16,779 bases of DNA from Saccoglossus kowalevskii (GCF_000003605.2 NW_003110587.1:1-16779); one strand, 5' to 3'; counted from the stretch's first letter, positions 1 to 11,800 are shown. Program-made: numbers and translations. The notes: generated by a model not told the origin, from the sequence alone.

Positions 1-21
1 GAGTATCATTATTGAGCAAAT
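1..21. other. Left flank of the satellite, possibly a decayed unit
   Basis: These bases do not fit the 61-bp consensus cleanly. Positions 14-30 can be aligned to the end of a unit (gggcaa followed by ttattaacagg) if a 5-bp deletion and about three mismatches are allowed, so the true array edge may lie near 14 rather than 22. Nothing coding is visible, and the flank is too short to identify. Confidence 0.5.
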
Positions 22-60
22 ATAAACAGGAACGTGTCTTGGCATTAGGGTTAGGGTCGG

Positions 61-760
61 GTCAGGAATGGACAACGGAATTATTAACAGGAACGTGTCT
101 TGGCATTAGGGTTAGGGTCGGGTCAGGTATGGGCAACGGAATTATTAACAGGAACGTGTCTTGGCATTAGGGTTAGGGTCGGGTCAGGTATGGGCAACGA
201 AATTATTAACAGGAACGTGTCTTGGCATTAGGGTTAGGGTCGGGTCAGGTATGGACAACGGAATTATTAACAGGAACGTGTCTTGACATTAGGGTTAGGG
301 TCGGGTCAGGTATGGGCAACGGAATTATTAACAGGAACGTGTCTTGGCATTAGGGTTAGGGTCGGGTCAGGTATGGACAACGGAATTATTAACAGGAACG
401 TGTCTTGACATTAGGGTTAGGGTCGGGTCAGGTATGGACAACGGAATTATTAACAGGAACGTGTCTTGGCATTAGGGTTAGGGTCGGGTCAGGAATGGAC
501 AACGGAATTATTAACAGGAACGTGTCTTGGCATTAGGGTTAGGGTCGGGTCAGGTATGGACAACGGAATTATTAACAGGAACGTGTCTTGGCATTAGGGT
601 TAGGGTCGGGTCAGGTATGGACAACGGAATTATTAACAGGAACGTGTCTTGGCATTAGGGTTAGGGTCGGGTCAGGAATGGACAACGGAATTATTAACAG
701 GAACGCGTCTTGGCATTAGGGTTAGGGTCGGGTCAGGTATGGACAACGGAATTATTAACA
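61..760 (+). repeat. Left-edge sub-family with 'ggacaac' units
   Basis: Nine of the first twelve units read ggacaac instead of gggcaac, three of them also with aatgg for tatgg (about 67, 494, 677). Elsewhere in the array ggacaac was seen only once, near 3313. The variant therefore marks a local sub-family confined to the left edge, as expected from local amplification. No coding content. Confidence 0.8.
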
Positions 761-2104
761 GGAACGTGTCTTGGCATTAGGGTTAGGGTCGGGTCAGGTA
801 TGGGCAACGGAATTATTAACAGGAACGTGTCTTGGGATTAGGGTTAGGGTTAGGTCAGGTATGGGCAACGGAATTATTAACAGGAACGTGTCTTGGCATT
901 AGGGTTAGGGTCGGGTCAGGTATGGGCAACGGAATTATTAACAGGAACGTGTCTTGGCATTAGGATTAGGGTCGGGTCAGGTATGGGCAACGGAATTATT
1001 AACAGGAACATGTCTTGGCATTAGGGTTAGGGTCGGGTCAGGTATGGGCAACGGAATTATTAACAGGAACGTGTCTTGGCATTAGGGTTAGGGTTAGGTC
1101 AGGTATGGGCAACGGAATTATTAACAGGAACATGTCTTGGCATTAGGGTTAGGGTCGGGTCAGGTATGGGCAACGGAATTATTAACAGGAACGTGTCTTG
1201 GCATTAGGATTAGGGTCGGGTCAGGTATGGGCAACGGAATTATTAACAGGAAACGTGTCTTGGCATTAGGATTAGGGTTGGGTCAGGTATGGGCAACGGA
1301 AATTATTAACAGGAACGTGTCTTGGCATTACGGTTAGGGTCAGGTCTGGTATGGGCAACGGAATTATTAACAGGAACGTGTCTTTGCCATTAGGATTAGG
1401 GTCGGGTCAGGTATGGGCAACGGAATTATTAACAGGAACGCGTCTTGGCATTAGGGTAAGGGTCGGGTCAGGTATGGGCAACGGAATTATTAACAGGAAC
1501 ATGTCTTGGCATTAGGGTTAGGGTCGGGTCAGGTATGGGCAACGGAATTATTAACAGGAACGCGTCTTGGCATTGGGGTTAGGGTCGGGTCAGGTATGGG
1601 CAACGGAATTATTAACAGGAACGCGTCTTGGCATTATGGTTAGGGTCAGGTCAGGTATGGGCAACGGAATTATTAACAGGAACGTGTCTTGGCATTAGGG
1701 TTAGGGTCGGGTCAGGTATGGGCAACGGAATTATTAACAGGAACGTGTCTTGGGATTAGGGTAAGGGTCGGGTCAGGTATGGGCAACGGAATTATTAACA
1801 GGAATGTGTCTTGGCATTAGGGTTAGGGTCGGGTCAGGTATGGGCAACGGAATTATTAACAGGAACGTGTCTTGGGATTAGGGTAAGGGTCGGGTCAGGT
1901 ATGGGCAACGGAATTATTAACAGGAACGTGTCTTGGCATTAGGGTTAGGGTCGGGTCAGGTATGGGCAACGGAATTATTAACAGGAACGTGTCTTGGCAT
2001 TAGGGTTAGGGTCAGGTCAGGTATAGGCAACGGAATTATTAACAGGAACGTGTCTTGGCATTAGGGTTAGGGTCAGGTCAGGTATGGGCAACGGAATTAT
2101 TAAC

Positions 2105-2800
2105 AGGAACGTGTCTTGGCATTAGGGTCTAGGGTCGGGTCAGGTATGGGCAACGGAATTATTAACAGGAACGTGTCTTGGCATTAGGGTTAGGGTCGGG
2201 TCAGGTATGGGCAACGGAATTATTAACAGGAACGTGTCTTGGCATTAGGGTCTAGGGTCGGGTCAGGTATGGGCAACGGAATTATTAACAGGAACATGTC
2301 TTGGCATTAGGGTTAGGGTTAGGTCAGGTATGGGCAACGGAATTATTAACAGGAACGTGTCTTGGCATTAGGGTCTAGGGTCGGGTCAGGTATGGGCAAC
2401 GGAATTATTAACAGGAACGTGTCTTGGCATTAGGGTTAGGGTCGGGTCAGGTATGGGCAACGGAATTATTAACAGGAACGTGTCTTGGCATTAGGGTCTA
2501 GGGTCGGGTCAGGTATGGGCAACGGAATTATTAACAGGAACGTGTCTTGGCATTAGGGTTAGGGTCAGGTCAGGTATGGGCAACGGAATTATTAACAGGA
2601 ACGTGTCTTGGCATTAGGGTCTAGGGTCGGGTCAGGTATGGGCAACGGAATTATTAACAGGAACATGTCTTGGCATTAGGGTTAGGGTTAGGTCAGGTAT
2701 GGGCAACGGAATTATTAACAGGAACGTGTCTTGGCATTAGGGTCTAGGGTCGGGTCAGGTATGGGCAACGGAATTATTAACAGGAACGTGTCTTGGCATT
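2105..2800 (+). repeat. Higher-order repeat: 123-bp dimers nested in a 369-bp period
   Basis: A 62-bp variant with an inserted base (attagggtctaggg) alternates strictly with a normal 61-bp unit. The variant starts at 2121, 2244, 2367, 2490, 2613 and 2736, exactly 123 bp apart. The intervening units follow the series cggg, ttagg(+aacatg), cggg, cagg, ttagg(+aacatg), cggg, so the distinctive ttagg/aacatg unit recurs every three dimers (369 bp). Two isolated copies of the same variant occur near 3164 and 12001. Confidence 0.9.
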
Positions 2801-3835
2801 AGGGTTAGGGTCGGGTCAGGTATGGGCAACGGAATTATTAACAGGAACGTGTCTTGGCATTAGGGTTAGGGTCGGGTCAGGTATGGGCAACGGAATTATT
2901 AACAGGAACGTGTCTTGGCATTAGGGTTAGGGTCAGGTCAGGTATAGGCAACGGAATTATTAACAGGAACGTGTCTTGGCATTAGGGTTAGGATCGGGTT
3001 AGGTATGGGCAACGGAATTATTAACAGGAACGTGTCTTGGCATTAGGGTTAGGGTTAGGTCAGGTATGGGCAACGGAATTATTAACAGGAACATGTCTTG
3101 GCATTAGGGTTAGGGTCGGGTCAGGTATGGGCAACGGAATTATTAACAGGAACATGTCTTGGGATTAGGGTCTAGGGTCAGGTCAGGTATGGGCAACGGA
3201 ATTATTAACAGGAACGTGTCTTGGGATTAGGGTTAGGGTCGGGTCAGGTATGGGCAACGGAATTATTAACAGGAACATGTCTTGGCATTAGGGTTAGGGT
3301 CAGGTCAGGTATGGACAACGGAATTATTAACAGGAACGTGTCTTGGGATTAGGTTTAGGGTCAGGTCAGGTATGGGCAACGGAATTATTAACAGGAACGT
3401 GTCTTGGGATTAGGGTTAGGGTCAGGTCAGGTATGGGCAACGGAATTATTAACAGGAACGTGTCTTGACATTAGGGTTAGGGTCGGGTCAGGTATGGGCA
3501 ACGGAATTATTAACAGGAACGTGTCTTGGCATTAGGGTTAGGGTCAGGTCAGGTATGGGCAACGGAATTATTAACAGGAACGTGTCTTGGCATTAGGGTT
3601 AGGGTCAGGTCAGGTATGGGCAACGGAATTATTAACAGGAACGTGTCTTGGGATTAGGGTTAGGGTCGGGTCAGGTATGGGCAACGGAATTATTAACAGG
3701 AACATGTCTTGGCATTAGGGTTAGGGTCAGGTCAGGTATGGGCAACGGAATTATTAACAGGAACGTGTCTTGGCATTAGGGTTAGGGTCAGGTCAGGTAT
3801 GGGCAACGGAATTATTAACAGGAACATGTCTTGGC

Positions 3836-4262
3836 ATTAGGGTTAGGGTTAGGTCAGGTATTGGCAACAGAATTATTAACAGGAACGTGTCTTGGCATTA
3901 GGGTTAGGGTCAGGTCAGGTATGGGCAACGGAATTATTAACAGGAACGTGTCTTGGCATTAGGGTTAGGGTCGGGTCAGGTATGGGCAACGGAATTATTA
4001 ACAGGAACATGTCTTGGCATTAGGGTTAGGGTCAGGTCAGGTATGGGCAACGGAATTATTAACAGGAACATGTCTTGGCATTAGGGTTAGGGTTAGGTCA
4101 GGTATTGGCAACAGAATTATTAACAGGAACGTGTCTTGGCATTAGGGTTAGGGTCAGGTCAGGTATGGGCAACGGAATTATTAACAGGAACGTGTCTTGG
4201 CATTAGGGTTAGGGTCGGGTCAGGTATGGGCAACAGAATTATTAACAGGAACGTGTCTTGGC
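3836..4262 (+). repeat. Higher-order repeat: 244-bp tetramer
   Basis: A rare unit carrying aacatg, a third TTAGG, tattggcaac and caacag together occurs twice, with tattgg at 3859 and 4103, exactly 244 bp (four units) apart. The following units match in order in both copies (gtg/cagg, then gtg/cggg), and the fourth unit of the first copy is atg/cagg. This is a recent block duplication of four units. The second copy is incomplete: its third unit has an extra caacag change and the fourth does not match. Confidence 0.8.
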
Positions 4263-4389
4263 ATTAGGGTTAGGGTCGGGTCAGGTATGGGCAACGGAAT
4301 TATTAACAGGAACGTGTCTTGGCATTAGGGTTAGGGTCAGGTCAGGTATGGGCAATGGAATTATTAACAGGAACGTGTCTTGGCATTAG

Positions 4390-4860
4390 GGTTAGGGTCG
4401 GGTCAGGTATGGGCAATGGAATTATTAACAGGAACATGTCTTGGCATTAGGGTTAGGGTTAGGTCAGGTATGGGCAACGAAATTATTAACAGGAACGTGT
4501 CTTGGCATTAGGGTTAGGGTCGGGTCAGGTATGGGCAATGGAATTATTAACAGGAACATGTCTTGGCATTAGGGTTAGGGTTAGGTCAGGTATGGGCAAC
4601 GAAATTATTAACAGGAACATGTCTTGGCATTAGGGTTAGGGTCGGGTCAGGTATGGGCAATGGAATTATTAACAGGAACATGTCTTGGCATTAGGGTTAG
4701 GGTTAGGTCAGGTATGGGCAACGAAATTATTAACAGGAACATGTCTTGCATTAGGGTTAGGTCGGGTCAGGTATGGGCAATGGAATTATTAACAGGAACG
4801 TGTCTTGGCATTAGGGTTAGGGTTAGGTCAGGTATGGGCAACGTAATTATTAACAGGAAC
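4390..4860 (+). repeat. Higher-order repeat: 122-bp dimers (caatgg / cgaaatt)
   Basis: Two unit types alternate four times: one with gtcggg and caatggaatt, the other with gttaggtcagg and caacgaaatt (cgtaatt in the last). The dimer period is 122 bp, except that the unit starting near 4740 lacks two bases (cttgcatt and ttaggtcggg). Those deletions shift the reading phase and create the longest open frame of the array (4624-4875), which is not a gene. Confidence 0.85.
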
Positions 4861-5159
4861 GTGTCTTGGCATTAGGGTTAGGGTCGGGTCAGGTATGGGC
4901 AACGGAATTATTAACAGGAACGTGTCTTGGCATTAGGGTTAGGGTCGGGTCAGGTATGGGCAACGGAATTATTAACAGGAACGTGTCTTGGCATTAGGGT
5001 TAGGGTCGGGTCAGGTATGGGCAACGGAATTATTAACAGGAACGTGTCTTGGCATTAGGGTTAGGGTCGGGTCAGGTATGGGCAACGGAATTATTAACAG
5101 GAACGTGTCTTGGCATTAGGGTTAGGGTAGGGTCAGGTATGGGCAACGGAATTATTAAC

Positions 5160-5490
5160 AGGAACGTGTCTTGACATTAGGGTTAGGGTCGGGTCAGGTA
5201 TGGGCAACGGAATTATTAACAGGAACGTGTCTTGACATTAGGGTTAGGGTCGGGTCAGGTATGGGCAACGGAATTATTAACAGGAACGTGTCTTGACATT
5301 AGGGTTAGGGTCGGGTCAGGTATGGGCAACGGAATTATTAACAGGAACGTGTCTTGACATTAGGGTTAGGGTCGGGTCAGGTATGGGCAACGGAATTATT
5401 AACAGGAACGTGTCTTGGCATTAGGGTTAGGGTCGGGTCAGGTATGGGCAACGGAATTATTAACAGGAACGTGTCTTGACATTAGGGTTA
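5160..5490 (+). repeat. Run of 'ttgacatt' units
   Basis: Four consecutive units, and another after one gap, carry ttgacatt and are otherwise consensus (gtg, gtcggg, tatggg, cggaatt). The near identity of neighbours suggests recent local expansion. Confidence 0.7.
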
Positions 5491-5589
5491 GGGTCGGGTC
5501 AGGTATGGGCAACGGAATTATTAACAGGAACGTGTCTTGGCATTAGGGTTAGGGTCGGGTCAGGTATGGGCAACGGAATTATTAACAGG

Positions 5590-6660
5590 AACGTGTCTTG
5601 GGATTAGGGTTAGGGTCGGGTCAGGTATGGGCAACGGAATTATTAACAGGAACGTGTCTTGGGATTAGGGTTAGGGTCAGGTCAGGTATGGGCAACGGAA
5701 TTATTAACAGGAACGTGTCTTGGGATTAGGGTTAGGGTCGGGTCAGGTATGGGCAACGGAATTATTAACAGGAACGTGTCTTGGGATTAGGGTTAGGGTC
5801 GGGTCAGGTATGGGCAACGGAATTATTAACAGGAACGTGTCTTGGGATTAGGGTTAGGGTCAGGTCAGGTATGGGCAACGGAATTATTAACAGGAACGTG
5901 TCTTGGCATTAGGGTTAGGGTCGGGTCAGGTATGGGCAACGGAATTATTAACAGGAACGCGTCTTGGCATTAGGGTTAGGGTCAGGTCAGGTATGGGCAA
6001 CGGAATTATTAACAGGAACGTGTCTTGGGATTAGGGTTAGGGTCAGGTCAGGTATGGGCAACGGAATTATTTAACAGGAACGTGTCTTGGGATTAGGGTT
6101 AGGGTCGGGTCAGGTATGGGCAACGGAATTATTAACAGGAACGTGTCTTGGGATTAGGGTTAGGGTCGGGTCAGGTATGGGCAACGGAATTATTTAACAG
6201 GAACGTGTCTTGGGATTAGGGTTAGGGTCGGGTCAGGTATGGGCAACGGAATTATTTAACAGGAACGTGTCTTGGGATTAGGGTTAGGGTCGGGTCAGGA
6301 ATGGGCAACGGAATTATTAACAGGAACATGTCTTGGCATTAGGGTTAGGGTCGGGTCAGGTATGGGCAACGGAATTATTAACAGGAACGTGTCTTGGGAT
6401 TAGGTTTAGGGTCAGGTCAGGAATGGGCAACGGAATTATTAACAGGAACGTGTCTTGGCATTAGGGTTAGGGTCGGGTCAGGTATGGGCAACGGAATTAT
6501 TAACAGGAACGTGTCTTGGGATTAGGTTTAGGGTCAGGTCAGGTATGGGCAACGGAATTATTAACAGGAACGTGTCTTGGGATTAGGGTTAGGGTCGGGT
6601 CAGGTATGGGCAACGGAAATTATTAACAGGAACGTGTCTTGGGATTAGGTTTAGGGTCGG
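5590..6660 (+). repeat. 'ttgggatt' domain with ttattta insertions
   Basis: Most units here read ttgggatt in place of ttggcatt. Three units (near 6067, 6190 and 6252) carry an extra T giving aattatttaac, a variant I did not see outside this domain. The rest of each unit stays close to consensus. A second run of six consecutive ttgggatt units lies at about 12110-12430. Confidence 0.75.
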
Positions 6661-6888
6661 GTCAGGTATGGGCAACGGAATTATAATCAGGAACGTGTCT
6701 TGTCATTAGGGTTAGGGTCGGGTCAGGTATGGGCAACGGAATTATTAACAGGAACGTGTCTTGGCATTAGGGTTAGGGTCGGGTCAGGTATGGGCAACGG
6801 AATTATTAACAGGAACGTGTCTTGGCATTAGGGTAAGGGTCGGGTCAGGTATGGGCAACGGAATTATTAACAGGAACGTGTCTTGGCA

Positions 6889-7440
6889 TTAGGGTTAGGG
6901 TCGGGTCAGGTATGGGCAACGTAATTATTAACAGGAACGTGTCTTGGCATTAGGGTTAGGGTCGGGTCAGGTATGGGCAACGTAATTATTAACAGGAACG
7001 TGTCTTGGCATTAGGGTTAGGGTCGGGTCAGGTATGGGCAACGTAATTATTAACAGGAACGTGTCTTGGCATTAGGGTTAGGGTCGGGTCAGGTATGGGC
7101 AACGTAATTATTAACAGGAACGTGTCTTGGCATTAGGGTTAGGGTCGGGTCAGGTATGGGCAACGTAATTATTAACAGGAACGTGTCTTGGCATTAGGGT
7201 TAGGGTCGGGTCAGGTATGGGCAACGTAATTATTAACAGGAACGTGTCTTGGCATTAGGGTTAGGGTCGGGTCAGGTATAGGCAACGGAATTATTAACAG
7301 GAACGTGTCTTGGCATTAGGGTTAGGGTCGGGTCAGGTATAGGCAACGGAATTATTAACAGGAACGTGTCTTGGCATTAGGGTTAGGGTCGGGTCAGGTA
7401 TGGGCAACGTAATTATTAACAGGAACGTGTCTTGGGATTA
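6889..7440 (+). repeat. Highly uniform 'cgtaatt' block
   Basis: Six consecutive units carry caacgtaatt, with gtaatt at 6921, 6982, 7043, 7104, 7165 and 7226, and appear identical at every other position. Two tataggcaac units follow, then one more cgtaatt unit at 7409 with ttgggatt. The uniformity implies that this segment is among the youngest parts of the array. Confidence 0.8.
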
Positions 7441-8370
7441 GGGTTAGGGTCGGGTCAGGTATGGGCAACGGAATTATTAACAGGAACGTGTCTTGGCATT
7501 AGGGTTAGGGTCGGGTCAGGTATGGGCAACGGAATTATTAACAGGAACGTGTCTTGGGATTAGGGTTAGGGTCAGGTCAGGTATGGGCAACGGAATTATT
7601 AACAGGAACATGTCTTGGCATTAGGGTTAGGGTCGGGTCAGGTATGGGCAACGGAATTATTAACAGGAACATGTCTTGGGATTAGGGTTAGGGTCAGGTC
7701 AGGTATGGGCAACGGAATTATTAACAGGAACGTGTCTTGGGATTAGGGTTAGGGTCGGGTCAGGTATGGGCAACGGAATTATTAACAGGAACGTGTCTTG
7801 GCATTAGGGTTAGGGTCAGGTCAGGTATAGGCAACGGAATTATTAACAGGAACGTGTCTTGGCATTAGGGTTAGGGTCAGGTCAGGTATGGGCAACGGAA
7901 TTATTAACAGGAACGTGTCTTGGCATTAGGGTTAGGGTCAGGTCAGGTATAGGCAACGGAATTATTAACAGGAACGTGTCTTGGGATTAGGGTTAGGGTC
8001 AGGTCAGGTATGGGCAACGGAATTATTAACAGGAACATGTCTTGGGATTAGGTTTAGGGTCAGGTCAGGTATGGGCAACGGAATTATTAACAGGAACGTG
8101 TCTTGGGATTAGGGTTAGGGTCGGGTCAGGTATGGGCAACGGAATTATTAACAGGAACGTGTCTTGGCATTAGGGTTAGGGTCAGGTCAGGTATAGGCAA
8201 CGGAATTATTAACAGGAACGTGTCTTGGCATTAGGGTTAGGGTCAGGTCAGGTATAGGCAACGGAATTATTAACAGGAACGTGTCTTGGCATTAGGGTTA
8301 GGGTCGGGTCAGGTATGGGCAACGGAATTATTAACAGGAACGTGTCTTGGCATTAGGGTTAGGGTCAGGT

Positions 8371-8568
8371 CAGTATAGGCAACGGAATTATTAACAGGAA
8401 CGTGTCTTGCACTTAGGGTTAGGGTCGGGTCAGTATGGGCAACGGAATTATTAACAGAACGTGTCTTGGCATTAGGTTAGGGTCGGGTCAGTATGGGCAA
8501 CGGAATTATTAACAGAACGTGTCTTGCATAGGTTTAGGTCAGTCAGTATGGGCAACGGAATATTACAG
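8371..8568 (+). repeat. Degenerate patch with clustered deletions
   Basis: About 13 bases are missing across roughly three units, nearly all single bases from G or A runs: cagtat for caggtat, aacagaac for aacaggaac, cattaggtt for cattagggtt, cttgcatagg, and gaatattacagg. The remaining 16 kb lacks only about ten bases in total. The neighbours on both sides are normal. This looks more like an unpolished consensus than biological decay; see findings. Confidence 0.8.
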
Positions 8569-9540
8569 GAACGTGTCTTGACATTAGGGTTAGGGTCGGG
8601 TCAGGTATGGGCAACGGAATTTATTAACAGGAACGTGTCTTGACATTAGGGTTAGGGTCGGGTCAGGTATGGGCAACGGAATTATTAACAGGAACGTGTC
8701 TTGACATTAGGGTTAGGGTCGGGTCAGGTATGGGCAACGGAATTATTAACAGGAACATGTCTTGACATTAGGGTTAGGGTCGGGTCAGGTATGGGCAACG
8801 GAATTATTAACAGGAACGCGTCTTGGCATTAGGGTTAGGGTCGGGTCAGGTATGGGCAACGGAATTATTAACAGGAACGTGTCTTGACATTAGGGTTAGG
8901 GTCGGGTCAGGTATGGGCAACGGAATTATTAACAGGAACGCGTCTTGGCATTAGGGTTAGGGTCGGGTCAGGTATGGGCAACGGAATTATTAACAGGAAC
9001 GCGTCTTGGCATTAGGGTTAGGGTCGGGTCAGGTATGGGCAACGGAATTATTAACAGGAACGTGTCTTGACATTAGGGTTAGGGTCGGGTCAGGTATGGG
9101 CAACGGAATTATTAACAGGAACGTGTCTTGGCATTAGGGTTAGGGTCGGGTCAGGTATGGGCAACGGAATTATTAACAGGAACGTGTCTTGACATTAGGG
9201 TTAGGGTCGGGTCAGGTATGGGCAACGGAATTATTAACAGGAACGCGTCTTGGCATTAGGGTTAGGGTCGGGTCAGGTATGGGCAACGGAATTATTAACA
9301 GGAACGTGTCTTGACATTAGGGTTAGGGTCAGGTCAGGTATGGGCAACGGAATTATTAACAGGAACGTGTCTTGGCATTAGGGTAAGGGTCGGGTCAGGT
9401 ATGGGCAACTGAATTATTAACAGGAACGTGTCTTGACATTAGGGTTAGGGTCGGGTCAGGTATGGGCAACGGAATTATTAACAGGAACGTGTCTTGGCAT
9501 TAGGGTTAGGGTCGGGTCAGGTATGGGCAACGGAATTATT

Positions 9541-10033
9541 AACAGGAACGTGTCTTGACATTAGGGTTAGGGTCGGGTCAGGTATGGGCAACGGAATTAT
9601 TAACAGGAACGTGTCTTGACATTAGGGTTAGGGTCGGGTCAGGTATGGGCAACGGAATTATTAACAGGAACGCGTCTTGGCATTAGGGTTAGGGTCGGGT
9701 CAGGTATGGGCAACGGAATTATTAACAGGAACGCGTCTTGGCATTAGGGTTAGGGTCGGGTCAGGTATGGGCAACGGAATTATTAACAGGAACGTGTCTT
9801 GACATTAGGGTTAGGGTCGGGTCAGGTATGGGCAACGGAATTATTAACAGGAACGTGTCTTGACATTAGGGTTAGGGTCGGGTCAGGTATGGGCAACGGA
9901 ATTATTAACAGGAACGCGTCTTGGCATTAGGGTTAGGGTCGGGTCAGGTATGGGCAACGGAATTATTAACAGGAACGCGTCTTGGCATTAGGGTTAGGGT
10001 CAGGTCAGGTATGGGCAACGGAATTATTAACAG
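9541..10033 (+). repeat. Higher-order repeat: 244-bp tetramer of 'gac' and 'cgcg' units
   Basis: Units follow the order gac, gac, cgcg, cgcg, gac, gac, cgcg, cgcg, where gac means ttgacatt and cgcg means aacgcgtc. That gives two adjacent 244-bp tetramers. Looser alternation of the same two markers extends left to about 8580. The cgcg variant creates ACGCGT and adds a CpG. The last cgcg unit also has gtcagg and is followed by a gggtaaggg unit; a similar cagg-then-taaggg pair occurs near 9320-9390. Confidence 0.8.
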
Positions 10034-10840
10034 GAACGTGTCTTGGCATTAGGGTAAGGGTCGGGTCAGGTATGGGCAACGGAATTATTAACAGGAACGT
10101 GTCTTGGCATTAGGGTTAAGGTCAGGTCAGGTATAGGCAACGGAATTATTAACAGGAACATGTCTTGGCATTAGGGTTAGGGTCGGGTCAGGTATGGGCA
10201 ACGGAATTATTAACAGGAACATGTCTTGGCATTAGGGTTAGGGTCGGGTCAGGTATGGGCAACGGAATTATTAACAGGAACGTGTCTTGGGATTAGGGTT
10301 AGGGTCGGGTCAGGTATGGGCAACGGAATTATTAACAGGAACGTGTCTTGGCATTAGGGTTAGGGTCGGGTCAGGTATGGGCAACGGAATTATTAACAGG
10401 AACGTGTCTTGGGATTAGGGTTAGGGTCGGGTCAGGTATGGGCAATGGAATTATTAACAGGAACGTGTCTTGGCATTAGGGTTAGGGTCGGGTCAGGTAT
10501 GGGCAACGGAATTATTAACAGGAACATGTCTTGGCATTAGGGTAAGGGTCGGGTCAAGTATGGGCAACGGAATTATTAACAGGAACGTGTCTTGGCATTG
10601 GGGTTAGGGTCAGGTCAGGTATGGGCAACGGAATTATTAACAGGAACGTGTCTTGACATTAGGGTTAGGGTCGGGTCAGGTATGGGCAACGGAATTATTA
10701 ACAGGAACATGTCTTGGCATTAGGGTTAGGGTCAGGTCAGGTATGGGCAACGGAATTATTAACAGGAACATGTCTTGGGATTAGGGTTAGGGTCAGGTCA
10801 GGTATGGGCAACGGAATTATTAACAGGAACATGTCTTGGC

Positions 10841-11150
10841 ATTAGAGTTAGGGTCAGGTCAGGTATGGGCAACGGAATTATTAACAGGAATGTGTCTTGG
10901 CATTAGGGTTAGGGTCGGGTCAGGTATGGGCAACGGAATTATTAACAGGAATGTGTCTTGGCATTAGAGTTAGGGTCAGGTCAGGTATGGGCAACGGAAT
11001 TATTAACAGGAACATGTCTTGGGATTAGGGTTAGGGTCAGGTCAGGTATGGGCAACGGAATTATTAACAGGAACATGTCTTGGCATTAGAGTTAGGGTCA
11101 GGTCAGGTATGGGCAACGGAATTATTAACAGGAATGTGTCTTGGCATTAG
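10841..11150 (+). repeat. 122/244-bp pattern marked by 'attagagtta'
   Basis: The variant attagagtta occurs at 10841, 10963 and 11085, each exactly 122 bp apart. The first and third copies share aacatg while the second has aatgtg, which suggests a 244-bp super-period. The change destroys the TTAGGGTTA match in those units. Confidence 0.75.
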
Positions 11151-11389
11151 GGTTAGGGTCGGGTCAGGTATGGGCAACGGAATTATTAACAGGAACATGT
11201 CTTGGCATTGGGGTTAGGGTCAGGTCAGGTATGGGCAACGGAATTATTAACAGGAACGTGTCTTGGCATTAAGGTTAGGGTCGGGTCAGGTATGGGCAAC
11301 GGAATTATTAACAGGAACGTGTCTTGGCATTAGGTTTAGGGTCGGGTCAGGTATGGGCAACGGAATTATTAACAGGAACGTGTCTTGGG

Positions 11390-11800
11390 ATTAGGGTAAG
11401 GGTCGGGTCAGGTATGGGCAACGGAATTATTAACAGGAACGTGTCTTGGCATTAGGGTTAGGGTCGGGTCAGGTATGGGCAACGGAATTATTAACAGGAA
11501 CATGTCTTGGGATTAGGGTAAGGGTCGGGTCAGGTATGGGCAACGGAATTATTAACAGGAACGTGTCTTGGCATTAGGGTTAGGGTCGGGTCAGGTATGG
11601 GCAACGGAATTATTAACAGGAACATGTCTTGGCATTAGGGTTAGGGTCAGGTCAGGTATGGGCAACGGAATTATTAACAGGAACGTGTCTTGGCATTAGG
11701 GTTAGGGTCGGGTCAGGTATGGGCAACGGAATTATTAACAGGAACATGTCTTGGGATTAGGGTAAGGGTCGGGTCAGGTATGGGCAACGGAATTATTAAC
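11390..11800 (+). repeat. 122/244-bp pattern marked by 'ggattagggtaaggg'
   Basis: Units combining ttgggatt with gggtaaggg occur at about 11390, 11512 and 11756, spaced 122 and 244 bp, and the later two also share aacatg. Units between them are consensus-like. A single unit near 11893 has an extra G (ggtcggggtc). Confidence 0.7.

Noticed and set aside
1137-1337. Open frame of 66 codons in the array, glycine-rich repeat peptide
   Set aside because: The unit is 61 bp, so the frame shifts with every unit and a TAG or TAA arrives within about three units unless an indel intervenes. This frame is long only because of the extra bases near 1250 and 1300.
4624-4875. Open frame of 83 codons in the array
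   Set aside because: Same repeat translation, extended by the 2-bp loss in the unit near 4740. No start context, no conserved protein, no independent codon signal.
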